This document shows positions 25,865 through 35,029 of a DNA stretch of 63,667 bases, piece by piece. Location of the stretch: positions 1 through 63,667 of the forward strand of contig VIKE01000034.1 of the NCBI GenBank assembly GCA_008080565.1, in the 5' to 3' direction. Positions within the stretch are counted from its first letter, which is position 1. Every line of letters starts with the position of its first letter. The notes beneath the pieces are model-generated. The model saw nothing but the letters and a program-made list of their open reading frames with translations, was not told the origin of the DNA and ran no database searches. Position numbers and translations under genes: made by a program. The DNA is from Rhodocyclaceae bacterium (GTDB lineage Bacteria; Pseudomonadota; Gammaproteobacteria; Burkholderiales; Rhodocyclaceae).

Positions 25865-27655
25865 TCAGCGGCTCGGAGTGATATTGAAGGGCTGCGCTTC
25901 ATTCGGCTGAGCGAAAAAATTCTGTCCGGGCAGGTGGTCGCGCAAGGCCGCGTAGTCACCGTCGAGGCTGGCGTCCTTGATGACCACGGGACGGAGGAAA
26001 ATGACCAGTTCAGTCTTCTGGGCTGCGTTGTTCCGGTTATTCACCAGTTCACCGGCCAGCGGGATTTGCCCGAGCAGCGGGACGCGCTGAGTCTGGTAGT
26101 CGATCTTGTCTTCCATCAGTCCGCCAAGAATGGCGATGTTGCCGCTGGCAACGCGCATCACCGATTCGATTTCACGGGTGCGGATGACCGGGACCAGGTT
26201 GCTGATTTCGTTCTTTTTGAGGTCAGGGTTGGGGTCCAGTACTTCGCGGGCGACAGAAGTAATCGTCGGGCGTACATTCAGCGTTACCGCCTCACCGTCG
26301 CTGATCTGTGGCGTAACGCTGACTACGAGACCAACCGAAACTGACTGTGGTGTGGTCGTGTAGGTCGTTGTGGTGCCAACGTTGGCTGTGGTCGTGGTGT
26401 CGGCCTTGACGCTGAAATAGACGTAGTTTTCGACAACCTTCAGCAGCGCAGTCTGGTTGTTCATGACCGAGACTCTGGGGCTGGAGAGGACCTTGGTGGT
26501 TCCAAACGTGTCGAGCATGGTAATCAGCGAATCAGGATTGCCACCCTTCGTATATGTGAGATTGGCGGCATTCTTGGTCAGCGCGTTGCCGACAAAACTG
26601 AGCGTGCCGCCACCTGCCAGTTGCGTCCAGTTAATGCCCTGCTGGTAGCCATCTTTCAGCGTCACCTCAACGATGGTCGCCTCGATCAGCACCTGTTTTT
26701 TTGCGGAGTTGCTGACCCGATCCACAAACTCCTGAATCCGATCATGCTGGCGTTGTGTCGCGCGCACCGTAATGACGCCGCTTTCGGCGTTCATGATGAC
26801 CGAGGCCGCCTCCCGGAAAGTGCTGCGGCGTTCAATGGAGGTGCCGGTCGCCTGGCTGGCCGAGTTCGGATTGGGGTTTGCCTGCAGGGCATTGGCGATA
26901 GACTGGGCGGCTCGTTGCCCAACACTCTGGGGCAGAGCGGCGGCGCCAGTCGAGGCTTGCGCGGAGGATTTTTCAATGACGGTTTCGCTCGATCCTTCCG
27001 GGAAGACCTTGTCTGTCTCGCGCAGGATGTCCTTGATGTTCTTTTCCAGCGACTCCCAGAATTGATTGCGGGAGCTGTTTTCAATGCGCGTGTGGGAAAT
27101 GTTTCCGCCCCCGCCGGTGGCCGGTGCGCTGCTGTTGCCCGTGCTGCCGGTCGTTCCGGTAGCAATCTGGGTGTTGGTCGAGACCGTGCCTGTGACATTA
27201 CGCGCCATATTCACGTAATCGACCTTGTAATGTTTCAGGAACGGAGAATCGGGCATGACTGCGAGGTTCGGGCCATCCAGTTCGAAGCGCATGTCGACCT
27301 GTTTCGAAATCCGGGTCAGCAGTTGCGGCAAGGTCTGGTCAATGGCATTCAGGGTGACAGTGCCGGTGATCCCGGGGTGAATGTCGACATTAGTCTTGGC
27401 GTCGCGGGCCAGGGCAAAGAGCAGCTCGCGAACCGGAACGTTATTGACGACAACGCTGTAGGTTTCTGCCTTGCGGGTTGTGCGCGGCGTCGGCAGGGCC
27501 AGTGTTTGCTGGACCGGGGCAGGTATGTTGGCGGATGCCGTTGGTGCCGTGCTTGCTGTATTCAGGTGCCCCTTCAGCGGCTCGCGCGGGGTTGGCGCCG
27601 CACAGGCGGCCAGCAGGAAAGAAACGAGCGTTACGCTGATGAAACCGATTTTCAT
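25865..27655 (-). CDS. mshL: MSHA secretin MshL
   Basis: A 596-residue outer-membrane secretin lipoprotein. The start at 27655 gives a lipoprotein signal with lipobox LLAAC (about residues 15-19); the upstream in-frame ATG at 27694 would bury it. An N-terminal STN/secretin-TonB-like domain (near 60-130), a Ser/Gly/Thr-rich linker, the periplasmic N-domain (REAASVIMNAESGVITV) and the secretin core ending VPLLGQIPLAGELVNNR follow. It forms the channel through which the pilus leaves the cell. Confidence 0.92.
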   Translation of the reverse strand: MKIGFISVTLVSFLLAACAAPTPREPLKGHLNTASTAPTASANIPAPVQQTLALPTPRTTRKAETYSVVVNNVPVRELLFALARDAKTNVDIHPGITGTVTLNAIDQTLPQLLTRISKQVDMRFELDGPNLAVMPDSPFLKHYKVDYVNMARNVTGTVSTNTQIATGTTGSTGNSSAPATGGGGNISHTRIENSSRNQFWESLEKNIKDILRETDKVFPEGSSETVIEKSSAQASTGAAALPQSVGQRAAQSIANALQANPNPNSASQATGTSIERRSTFREAASVIMNAESGVITVRATQRQHDRIQEFVDRVSNSAKKQVLIEATIVEVTLKDGYQQGINWTQLAGGGTLSFVGNALTKNAANLTYTKGGNPDSLITMLDTFGTTKVLSSPRVSVMNNQTALLKVVENYVYFSVKADTTTTANVGTTTTYTTTPQSVSVGLVVSVTPQISDGEAVTLNVRPTITSVAREVLDPNPDLKKNEISNLVPVIRTREIESVMRVASGNIAILGGLMEDKIDYQTQRVPLLGQIPLAGELVNNRNNAAQKTELVIFLRPVVIKDASLDGDYAALRDHLPGQNFFAQPNEAQPFNITPSR

Positions 27656-27759
27656 CGGGTTTTGCCTTGTCTGAGCGGGGTGGTCACGGGTCACGGTATA
27701 TCGCTATGATGCTAGCACGTAAATTGGCGTGGTAACACGGGTTGGCGCATGCTGATCGG

Positions 27760-29145
27760 CTAACGTAATTTGCTGACCTGCCTTGGAAATGGCTGCGCTG
27801 CCTTGATCGACTCCGGCAGGCTCTGCATGGCTGCAACAGCTTCTTCTCGGCTTGCGTAATCGCCAAAAATCACCCCGACACGATCTCGCCCGGAAAGACC
27901 GGAGCGGTAGGCCCGAATTTGCGATGGGTCAAGCGCGGCATTTGCCCGGGCGAGGAAGCCCTCAATCTGGCCCGTTTGAGTGGCGTCAGTGGCCAGTAAT
28001 TGAATGAAGTAATGATTGCTGGGGGCGTCTGCAATCCACTGGTCGTACTGCCCAAAATGCTGGCGGGTCAGGGGGGCAAAGCGGATTTTGTCCGAACTGG
28101 CCGGCTGGCTTTGTGTTTCAGGGTGTAACGGAGCAGGTTGCTGGCGCTTGCCGGGCTGGGCTGTCTGAACAGCTTGCGGGGCCTCGCCTGAGGCCGGTGA
28201 GTTGCCGGCGTCGGTCTCCCTGAACGCGCTGGGCGGCGCTCCAACGAGGAGGGCGGCGAGCAGGGCGACGACACTGGCGCCTGCAGCCCCCCAAAGCAGC
28301 GGCTTCGGGTTGAAGGGGGCTTTGGGTTTCAGCGGTGAAAAGCGTGCGTCCTGTGCCGCGAGCTTGATCTCGTTGCAGCCAACTTGATGGGCGCCGCTCG
28401 AATAGGCGGCAAGCAGGGCTTTGTCGGCAAGAATATTGATGCGTCGCGACAGCCCCTCCGAGACCTTGGCTATCGTTGTTACGGCGTCTGCCGTGAATGG
28501 ATTGGGGCCGTGATAGCCGGCGGCGCGCAGGCGAAACTCGATGTAGGCGGCAACGTCGTCCTGTTTGAGTGGCGTCAGGTTGAAGTGCTGGGTGATGCGC
28601 TCGCGCAACTGGCGCATGTCGGTAGCGGCGAGGCGCTCGTCCAGTTCCGGCTGGGCGAAGAGTGCGATCTGCAGGAGTTTCGCGGCTTTGGACTCGAGGT
28701 TGGACAGCAGGCGGATTTCTTCGAGCGACTCGGCCGGCATCGCATGCGCTTCGTCGATCAGCAATACCACGCGTTTGCCCTCGGCGTAGCGCGCGATCAG
28801 GGCGTCCTGCAAGGCGCGGGTCAGCGAGTGGGTAGCCTTGCCGTCGGTCGGAATGCCGAGTTCATCGGCGATGGCGCCGAGAATTTCCTGCCGGGAGAGC
28901 GATGGATTTGCCAGGTAGAGTGTTTCGACGTTTTCGGGCAAGCGCTCGAGCAGCATCCGGCAGAGCATGGTCTTGCCGCTGCCGACTTCGCCAGTGACCT
29001 TGACGATGCCTTCGTCCTGAGTAATGGCGTAGATCAGAGCGTCGAGCGTAGGGCCCCGGTTGGCCCCGGTAAAGAAAAAATCGGTGTGCGGCGTAATGCG
29101 AAACGGTGGCTCGCGCAGACCGAAATGGTCGAGATAAAGGCTCAT
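27760..29145 (-). CDS. mshM: MshM-like AAA ATPase with C-terminal SPOR domain
   Basis: A 461-residue ExeA/MshM-type protein. The AAA domain starts [15 protein letters not shown], with Walker A GEVGSGKTML near residue 53 and Walker B LLIDEAHA. A transmembrane helix near 285-303 precedes a periplasmic SPOR-like domain (YFIQLLATDATQTGQIEGF). ExeA-type proteins help place the secretin in the cell wall, and SPOR domains bind denuded peptidoglycan. Its start overlaps the stop of the regulator gene (ATGA). Confidence 0.85.
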   Translation of the reverse strand: MSLYLDHFGLREPPFRITPHTDFFFTGANRGPTLDALIYAITQDEGIVKVTGEVGSGKTMLCRMLLERLPENVETLYLANPSLSRQEILGAIADELGIPTDGKATHSLTRALQDALIARYAEGKRVVLLIDEAHAMPAESLEEIRLLSNLESKAAKLLQIALFAQPELDERLAATDMRQLRERITQHFNLTPLKQDDVAAYIEFRLRAAGYHGPNPFTADAVTTIAKVSEGLSRRINILADKALLAAYSSGAHQVGCNEIKLAAQDARFSPLKPKAPFNPKPLLWGAAGASVVALLAALLVGAPPSAFRETDAGNSPASGEAPQAVQTAQPGKRQQPAPLHPETQSQPASSDKIRFAPLTRQHFGQYDQWIADAPSNHYFIQLLATDATQTGQIEGFLARANAALDPSQIRAYRSGLSGRDRVGVIFGDYASREEAVAAMQSLPESIKAAQPFPRQVSKLR

Positions 29146-30569
29146 CGGCGGGTCCAGCTTTCCATGCGATTGTAGAGCGTCGTGCGGTTGATGCCGAGGC
29201 GGCGGGCGGCTTCGCTCATGTTGCCGGCGCTCAGTTCAATGGCCGCTTCGATATAGCCGCGTTGCCACAGTTCGAGTGTTGCGTCCAGGTTGAGCGGCGA
29301 CGCTTTTTCGAGGTGTCGACGCGCCGCCTGCTTGACCTCTTCAAGGTCGCCGGCAATAAGCATGGTGGTGCCGGTTGTTGGCTCCGGTGTGTCGAAATGG
29401 TCAAATTCGGCGCGTAACTGCTCAGCGCTGACGATCTGTCCCGGGTAGCGAGCGCTAAGCCGAATGGCGATGTTGCGCAGTTCGCGGACATTGCCCGGGA
29501 AGCTGTAGTCGAGCCAGAGCGATTGCGCTGGAGCGGCAAGCTGAAAAGGTTCGGTACGAACGCTTGCGGCGCAGCTCTTGCGAAAATGCTCAAGCAGGAG
29601 TAGCCGGTCCAGTCCTGTTTCCCGCAATGGCGGCACGGTTACGGTGAACACCGAAAGACGGTGAAAAAGGTCCGCCCGAAATCTCCCCGCTCGCATTTCC
29701 TGACGCAAGTCGCGGTTGGTGGCTGCAACGATACGTGCCGTGGAAACCCGGGTTTGTGTTTCGCCGACGCGCTGGTATTCGCCGTTTTCGAGTACGCGCA
29801 GCAGTTTGGGTTGGAGGTCGAGTGGCAGCTCGCCGATTTCATCGAGAAAGAGCGTTCCGCTGTCGGCATCTTCGAAATAGCCAGACTTGGCATTGGTGGC
29901 TCCGGTAAAGGCGCCCTTGGCGTAGCCAAAAAGTGTCGGCTCAAGCAGTGTTGGCGAAATGGCTGCGCAGTTCAGGGCGAGAAAGGGCTTGTCCTGGCGG
30001 TCGGTCAGGCGGTGTAGGTAGTGACTGGCGACAATGTCCTTGCCGCTGCCCGACTCGCCTTCGATGAGTACGGGGTAGGCGAGATTGGCGTATTGGCTGA
30101 GTTGCAGGCGGAGTCGCTGCATGGGCAGACTTTCGCCGATCAGTCCGCCGGCCTGCGTGGTCTGGGATTCGTTGCCAAAACGCAGGGCTTGCCGGAATAG
30201 CTCGGTCAGGCGACTGGGGTCGCATGGCTTGGCGACAAAATCGACCGCGCCCAGCGTGCGCGCATGGCGGGCGTTGCCCTCGTCGCTCTGGCCTGAAAGA
30301 ACGATGATCTTCATGTCCGGGGATAAGGCCAGCAGGTCGCCGATCAACGCAAATCCCTCGTCGGGACGGTGCGGGAGAGGGGGAAGCCCAAGATCGACCA
30401 AGGCAAGCTGAGGCGGTTGCCGGAGTTGCCGAAGCAGGGTCAGGGCATGCCCTCTGGAATGACTGGTGAGAACGTCATATTCCTGCGCGAAGGCGAAACT
30501 CAGCGATTCGCTGATGAGCGAATCATCGTCGACGATCAACAAGAGTGGCTTGGCTGATGGCAAGAGCAC
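29142..30569 (-). CDS. NtrC-family sigma-54-dependent response regulator
   Basis: A 475-residue regulator. The receiver domain starts [10 protein letters not shown] with acceptor Asp in LVDLGLPP; the AAA+ domain has Walker A GESGSGKD (near 171) and the GAFTGA sigma-54 contact loop (near 220); the C-terminus carries a Fis-type helix-turn-helix ([19 protein letters not shown]). It resembles PrsR/PilR-type activators. No ATG fits: GTG at 30569 gives [16 protein letters not shown] and is chosen; TTG at 30563 is possible. As first gene of the pilus operon it probably activates the sigma-54 promoter at 12796-12809, with the kinase at 12891-14573 as likely partner. Confidence 0.88.
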   Translation of the reverse strand: MLLPSAKPLLLIVDDDSLISESLSFAFAQEYDVLTSHSRGHALTLLRQLRQPPQLALVDLGLPPLPHRPDEGFALIGDLLALSPDMKIIVLSGQSDEGNARHARTLGAVDFVAKPCDPSRLTELFRQALRFGNESQTTQAGGLIGESLPMQRLRLQLSQYANLAYPVLIEGESGSGKDIVASHYLHRLTDRQDKPFLALNCAAISPTLLEPTLFGYAKGAFTGATNAKSGYFEDADSGTLFLDEIGELPLDLQPKLLRVLENGEYQRVGETQTRVSTARIVAATNRDLRQEMRAGRFRADLFHRLSVFTVTVPPLRETGLDRLLLLEHFRKSCAASVRTEPFQLAAPAQSLWLDYSFPGNVRELRNIAIRLSARYPGQIVSAEQLRAEFDHFDTPEPTTGTTMLIAGDLEEVKQAARRHLEKASPLNLDATLELWQRGYIEAAIELSAGNMSEAARRLGINRTTLYNRMESWTRR

Positions 30570-30632
30570 AACATTCCATATGAAATTTGTTGGATTATAG
30601 CCTTGTCGTTTCCCGGTGACGGTGGGGCTTTC

Positions 30633-30641
30633 TGCTAAAAT
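30633..30641 (+). promoter_or_regulatory. Extended -10 promoter for the mla operon
   Basis: TGCTAAAAT is an extended -10 element 28 bases before the mlaF start. No -35 at standard spacing is convincing. Confidence 0.35.
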
Positions 30642-30668
30642 CGACCGACTTTTTCCAAGGAATATGCT

Positions 30669-31481
30669 TTGTCCGACGACATCCTTGTCGATATCGAAGA
30701 ACTCCAATTTGCCTACGATGGTCAGCCGGTCCTGCAGGGAATCAACATGAAGATTCCGCGCGGCAAAGTCGTGGCCATCATGGGCGGGTCCGGTTGTGGC
30801 AAAACGACGCTGCTGCGCTGCATCGGCGGCCAGTTGCGGCCGACCGGCGGGCGCGTTCGCCTGGAAAAGCATCAGGTGTGCGGAATGTCGGAAGCGGAGT
30901 TGTATCGCTTGCGCCGGCGGATGGGCATGCTTTTTCAGTTTGGAGCCTTGTTTACCGACATGACGGTATTCGAGAATGTCGCTTTCCCGATGCGCGAACA
31001 CACGGATATGTCGGATGAAATGATCCGTGATCTGGTGCTGATGAAACTCGAGGCGGTCGGTTTGCGCGGTGCGCACAAATTGATGCCAGGAGCGTTGTCC
31101 GGCGGCATGGCCCGGCGGGTGGCGCTGGCCCGTGCATTGGCGCTTGACCCGATGCTGGTGATGTACGACGAGCCTTTTACAGGGCTCGACCCGATTGCGT
31201 TAGGCGTCATCGGTCAGTTGATCCGCAAGTTGAACGATGCGCTGGGGGCAACTTCGATCATGGTCACCCACGATATTCAGGAATCCCTGCTGATCGTCGA
31301 CTACATCTACTTCATGAATGGCGGGCGGGTGGTCGCCGAAGGAACGCCGAACGAGATCCGTGCCTCAACCGACCCATTTGTTCATCAGTTCGTTCATGCT
31401 GCGCCGGACGGCCCGGTCCATTTTGACTATCCAGCCCTCTCGGTGCGCGACGAATTTCTGGGTGTGGCTGCACATGCTTGA
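30669..31481 (+). CDS. mlaF: Phospholipid transport ABC ATPase MlaF
   Basis: A 270-residue ABC ATPase of the Mla system that maintains outer-membrane lipid asymmetry. Walker A GGSGCGKTT lies near residue 39, the signature LSGGMARRVALARAL near 143 and Walker B MYDEPFTGLDP follows. The start is TTG with AAGGA 8 bases upstream; an ATG five bases upstream is out of frame. It overlaps mlaE by 8 bases. Confidence 0.94.
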   Translation: MSDDILVDIEELQFAYDGQPVLQGINMKIPRGKVVAIMGGSGCGKTTLLRCIGGQLRPTGGRVRLEKHQVCGMSEAELYRLRRRMGMLFQFGALFTDMTVFENVAFPMREHTDMSDEMIRDLVLMKLEAVGLRGAHKLMPGALSGGMARRVALARALALDPMLVMYDEPFTGLDPIALGVIGQLIRKLNDALGATSIMVTHDIQESLLIVDYIYFMNGGRVVAEGTPNEIRASTDPFVHQFVHAAPDGPVHFDYPALSVRDEFLGVAAHA

Positions 31482-32265
31482 CCCGGTTTCCATCATTCGG
31501 CAGCTTGGTCACGCGACGGTTGATCGCATTTGGCGACTTGGCTTTGCAGCGCGATTCCTGTGGGCTGTGCTGATGCATTCGGGATCTTCTTTTCGGCGCC
31601 TGCCGCTGACCCTGCGCGAAATATATTTCAGCGGCGTCCTGTCGCTGCTGATCATCATGGTTTCAGGGCTGTTTGTCGGTCTGGTGCTCGGTCTTCAAGG
31701 ATATGAAATCCTCCAGCGGTTCGGCTCCACCGAGGCGTTGGGGACGCTGGTTGCCCTTTCGTTGACCCGTGAATTGGGGCCGGTTCTGGCCGCCATCTTT
31801 TTTGCTTCGCGGGCGGGGTCGTCGGTGACTGCAGAAATCGGCCTGATGAAGGCAACCGAACAACTGAAAGCGATGGACATGATGGCGGTCAATCCGATCG
31901 CCCGTGTTGTTGCGCCGCGTTTCTGGGGCGGTGTTATCTCGATGCCGCTGCTGGCTGCGATATTTTCGGCCATGGGTGTCCTTGGCGGATGGTTGATTGG
32001 CGTCGTCGTCATTGGCGTCGATGACGGTTCCTACTGGTCGCAGATGCAGGCCAGTGTCGATTTTCGCTATGACATATGGAATGGTGTGGTGAAGAGTTTT
32101 GTCTTCGGGATTGCTGTTTCCCTGATTGCCGTTTTTGAAGGTTATGACTCGGTGCCAACAGCCGAGGGTGTTTCGCGCGCCATTACGCGCACCGTGGTGA
32201 CTTCAGTGCTGACCGTTTTGGCGCTGGATTTTGTCCTAACCTCGTTCATGTTCCGGGGAGCTTGA
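31474..32265 (+). CDS. mlaE: Phospholipid transport permease MlaE
   Basis: A 263-residue permease with five to six membrane segments and the MlaE family blocks LSLTRELGPVLAAIFFASRAG and KATEQLKAMDMMAVNP. The start ATG at 31474 overlaps the mlaF stop by 8 bases; an upstream in-frame extension lies wholly inside mlaF. It forms the membrane core of the MlaFEDB complex. Confidence 0.94.
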   Translation: MLDPVSIIRQLGHATVDRIWRLGFAARFLWAVLMHSGSSFRRLPLTLREIYFSGVLSLLIIMVSGLFVGLVLGLQGYEILQRFGSTEALGTLVALSLTRELGPVLAAIFFASRAGSSVTAEIGLMKATEQLKAMDMMAVNPIARVVAPRFWGGVISMPLLAAIFSAMGVLGGWLIGVVVIGVDDGSYWSQMQASVDFRYDIWNGVVKSFVFGIAVSLIAVFEGYDSVPTAEGVSRAITRTVVTSVLTVLALDFVLTSFMFRGA

Positions 32266-32735
32266 TGAACCGTACCGTTCTCGACCTGTGGGTCGGTTTT
32301 TTTGTGGCAATCGGCCTGGCGGCCTTGCTGTTTCTGTCGCTCAAGGTAGGGAACCTGTCGTCATCACATTTGTCAGAATCATACGTTTTGAAGGCCAAGT
32401 TTGATAATATTGGCGGCCTGAAGGTACGTGGTCCGGTAAAAAGTGCCGGGGTAGTGGTTGGGCGGATCGTCGATATCCAGTTCGATTCAGCGACCTACGA
32501 AGCGGTGGTCAGCATGACGATTGACGGGCGCTACCACTTTCCGAAAGACACCTTTGCGTCGATCAATACGGCGGGGTTGCTTGGCGAGCAGTATGTCGGG
32601 TTTGATGCCGGTGGCGATGAAAAGATGTTGGCGGCCGGTGATACGATTGCCAAGACGCAATCAGCAGTTGTGCTCGAAAAATTGATCAGCCAGTTTCTAT
32701 TCAGCAAGGCAGCGGACGGACAGGACAAGAAATGA
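32265..32735 (+). CDS. mlaD: Phospholipid-binding MCE protein MlaD
   Basis: A 156-residue bitopic protein with an N-terminal transmembrane helix (residues 7-27) and one MCE domain (KAKFDNIGGLKVRGPVKSAG, SINTAGLLGEQYVGF). It forms a hexameric periplasmic ring on MlaE. The start at 32265 shares one base with the mlaE stop (TGATG). Confidence 0.93.
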   Translation: MNRTVLDLWVGFFVAIGLAALLFLSLKVGNLSSSHLSESYVLKAKFDNIGGLKVRGPVKSAGVVVGRIVDIQFDSATYEAVVSMTIDGRYHFPKDTFASINTAGLLGEQYVGFDAGGDEKMLAAGDTIAKTQSAVVLEKLISQFLFSKAADGQDKK

Positions 32736-33389
32736 TGGACTATTTTTACGCATCGGGAATTCGTGGGGCGTGCCGCTCGGCCCTCGGGGCTCTCGTCGTC
32801 GCGTTGACTTGTTCGGGGGCGCTGGCCGAAGAAAATCCGCGTGACCCCTACGAGGCATTCAATCGCCCGATGTTTGCGGTCAACGAGGTCATCGACAAAT
32901 ATGCCGCCAAGCCGGTTGCTCAGGCATATGACAATGTGGTCCCGCTGCCGGTCAAGGCCAGTGTCGGCAATTTTTTTGGCAATGCCGGTGATGCTGATTA
33001 ATTCGACGGTCGGTATTTTCGGCATGTTCGATGTCGCCAGCGAATTAGGCCTGGAACGGCATGATGAGGATTTTGGTCAGACCCTGGCGGTTTGGGGCGT
33101 GGACGGTGGCGGATATCTGTTCTGGCCAATTATTGGCCCGCGCAATGTGCGCGACACGGTCGGTTTTGCTGTTGGTACCTATGCTGATCCAGTAATGTAT
33201 GTGCGCCCGGTGTCGGTGCGCAACAGCATGGCGGCGTTGCGTTTTGTCGACGTCCGCGCCAGTTTGTTGCCGTCCGACAAGGTCGTCGAAGAAGCCGCTC
33301 TGGATAAATATGCTTATATTCGCGACGCATATTTGCAGCGCCGCCGTAACCAGATTTTTGACGGTCGCCCGCCGCGGCTGGATGATTAA
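32732..33389 (+). pseudogene. mlaA: MlaA lipoprotein gene broken by an internal deletion and frameshift
   Basis: Two pieces of MlaA/VacJ lie in different frames. The first (32732-33001) has a signal peptide and reads RDPYEAFNRPMFAVN through VGNFFGNAGDAD, then stops. The second, in the +1 frame, resumes at LINSTVGIFGMFDVASELG (about 32993) and runs to 33389 with the normal C-terminus. About 22 residues present in MlaA homologues between GN(L/A)GD and the (F/L)LN(S/T) block are missing, so the lesion is an out-of-frame deletion near 32990-33000, not a single-base slip. The signal peptide lacks a classical lipobox. MlaA is the outer-membrane partner of the Mla system. A sequencing or assembly fault is possible. 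Confidence 0.85.
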
Positions 33390-33408
33390 TAAACTCACCT
33401 AATAAATA

Positions 33409-34020
33409 ATGAAAAAGCTATTTGCCTTGTTTTTTGCCGGATTCGTGGTCAGCGCTGCCTATGCTCAGGAGGCACCGGATGCTTTGGTTCAGCGCGTCAC
33501 CGATGATGTGCTGGAGATCATTCGCAAGGACAAGGATATCCAGAACGGCGATACCCACAAGGTCATCGAATTGGTCGACAAGAAGGTGTTGCCTCACTTC
33601 AATTTCTCTCACATGACCGCGCTGGCGCTCGGCAAGGAATGGCGCAAGGCCAGTCCGCAGCAGCAGCAGCAATTGACCGCTGAGTTCAAGACGCTGCTGG
33701 TTCGCACCTACGCCAACGCCTTGACTGGTTATAAAAATCAGAAAGTGGTCTATAAACCGATCAAAATGGCGCCGGCAGATACTGACGTGTTGGTCAGGAC
33801 CGAGGTCCTGCAGCCCGGCAGCAAGCCGGTGCAGCTTGATTACAGCCTGGAGAAACTGGAGTCGGGCTGGAAGGTCTACGACGTGGTGGTGGCTGGTATC
33901 AGCCTGGTGACCAACTATCGTGATCAGTTTGCTCAGGAAGTGCGCAACGGTGGCATTGATGGCCTGATCGCTTCTGTGGCGGCCAAGAACAAGTCTCTGG
34001 AAGCGAATTCCAAGAAATGA
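33409..34020 (+). CDS. mlaC: Periplasmic phospholipid-binding protein MlaC
   Basis: A 203-residue periplasmic protein with signal peptide MKKLFALFFAGFVVSAAYA and the MlaC/Tol-Tol-Ttg2 family fold (VDKKVLPHFNFSHMTALALG, LVRTYANALTGYKNQKV). It shuttles phospholipids between MlaA and the MlaFEDB complex. It is intact although the preceding mlaA is broken. The stop overlaps mlaB (ATGA). Confidence 0.94.
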   Translation: MKKLFALFFAGFVVSAAYAQEAPDALVQRVTDDVLEIIRKDKDIQNGDTHKVIELVDKKVLPHFNFSHMTALALGKEWRKASPQQQQQLTAEFKTLLVRTYANALTGYKNQKVVYKPIKMAPADTDVLVRTEVLQPGSKPVQLDYSLEKLESGWKVYDVVVAGISLVTNYRDQFAQEVRNGGIDGLIASVAAKNKSLEANSKK

Positions 34021-34298
34021 TCGAACGTGAAGCGGGGCGCCTTGTCATCAAGGTGCCACTGGTGATGGCCAATGCGCGCGGCCTGCTCGAAGCAGGCCGT
34101 TCTGCTTTGCAGCCCGGTGAGCAGGTCTTTGACTTCTCGGAAGTAACCGAGGCCGATTCGTCTGCGCTTGCCGTGATGCTCGGCTGGTTGCGCGCGGCCG
34201 GTCTTGCACGGTCAACCGTAAAATTTGCCAATATTCCAAATGGCGTTGTTTCGCTGGCCGAGCTGTACGGCGTAACCGAACTGCTGCCCCTCGCCTGA
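34017..34298 (+). CDS. mlaB: STAS-domain protein MlaB
   Basis: A 93-residue STAS protein (DFSEVTEADSSALAVMLGWLR), the cytoplasmic regulator of MlaF. It overlaps mlaC by 4 bases. The dispersed element (34206-34235) lies in its C-terminal third and encodes ARSTVKFANIP, so a beta-strand of the STAS fold is built from element sequence. Confidence 0.9.
   Translation: MIEREAGRLVIKVPLVMANARGLLEAGRSALQPGEQVFDFSEVTEADSSALAVMLGWLRAAGLARSTVKFANIPNGVVSLAELYGVTELLPLA
34206..34235 (-). repeat. Dispersed GTTGACC element, copy 6 (inside mlaB)
   Basis: On the plus strand GCACGGTCAACCGTAAAA, then TTTGCCAATATT, the reverse complement of the element. It is in frame with mlaB and encodes RSTVKFANI. Confidence 0.8.
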
Positions 34299-34309
34299 GG
34301 GGGCGTTTC

Positions 34310-35029
34310 ATGATTCCTGCCGTTTCCATCGTTGACGTCGTCAAGCATTTCGGTTCGCTGCAAGCGCTGGCCGGAGTGTCGCTTGATATCGAGCAGGGGG
34401 AGTTCTTCGGCTTGCTTGGCCCGAATGGTGCCGGCAAAACGACGCTGATTTCCTCGCTGGCCGGGCTGATTCGTCCGGATTCCGGGACGATCAAGGTGAT
34501 GGGGCACGACGTTATCAGTGATTTTCGCGAGGCGCGTCGCTTGCTCGGTGTCGTCCCTCAGGAACTGGTTTTCGACCCCTTCTTCAATGTCCGCGAAACG
34601 CTGCGTATCCAATCCGGCTATTTCGGCATCCGCAAGAACGATGACTGGATCGACGAAATCCTGGAACACCTCGATCTGACGAGTAAAGCCAATGTCAATA
34701 TGCGCCGCTTATCGGGCGGTATGAAACGGCGCGTGCTGGTGGCGCAGGCTTTGGTGCACAAGCCGCCGGTTATCGTCCTCGACGAGCCGACTGCCGGTGT
34801 CGACGTCGAATTGCGTCAGGGCTTGTGGCAGTTCATTCGCCGCCTCAATGGCGAAGGCCATACGATCATTCTGACGACGCATTACCTCGAAGAGGCCGAA
34901 GCGCTGTGCAACCGCATTGCGCTCATGAAACAGGGGCGGGTGATTGCCTTGGATACTACGGCCAACCTCATGGCGGCCTATCCCGGCGCTTCGCTGGAGC
35001 AGGTTTTTGTGCGGACCATGCAGCAATGA
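34310..35029 (+). CDS. ABC transporter ATPase (ABC-2 type, YadG-like)
   Basis: A 239-residue ABC ATPase with Walker A GPNGAGKTT (near residue 38), the signature LSGGMKRRVLVAQAL and Walker B VIVLDEPTAGVD. It belongs with the ABC-2 permease that follows (overlap ATGA), resembling the YadG/YadH exporter pair often found next to mla and bolA-murA in Betaproteobacteria. The substrate is unknown. Confidence 0.9.
   Translation: MIPAVSIVDVVKHFGSLQALAGVSLDIEQGEFFGLLGPNGAGKTTLISSLAGLIRPDSGTIKVMGHDVISDFREARRLLGVVPQELVFDPFFNVRETLRIQSGYFGIRKNDDWIDEILEHLDLTSKANVNMRRLSGGMKRRVLVAQALVHKPPVIVLDEPTAGVDVELRQGLWQFIRRLNGEGHTIILTTHYLEEAEALCNRIALMKQGRVIALDTTANLMAAYPGASLEQVFVRTMQQ

Noticed and set aside
30608..30628. 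TTTCCCGGTGACGGTGGGG before the mla operon as an element copy
   Set aside because: The core has several changes and no TTGGCC arm; too weak to count.
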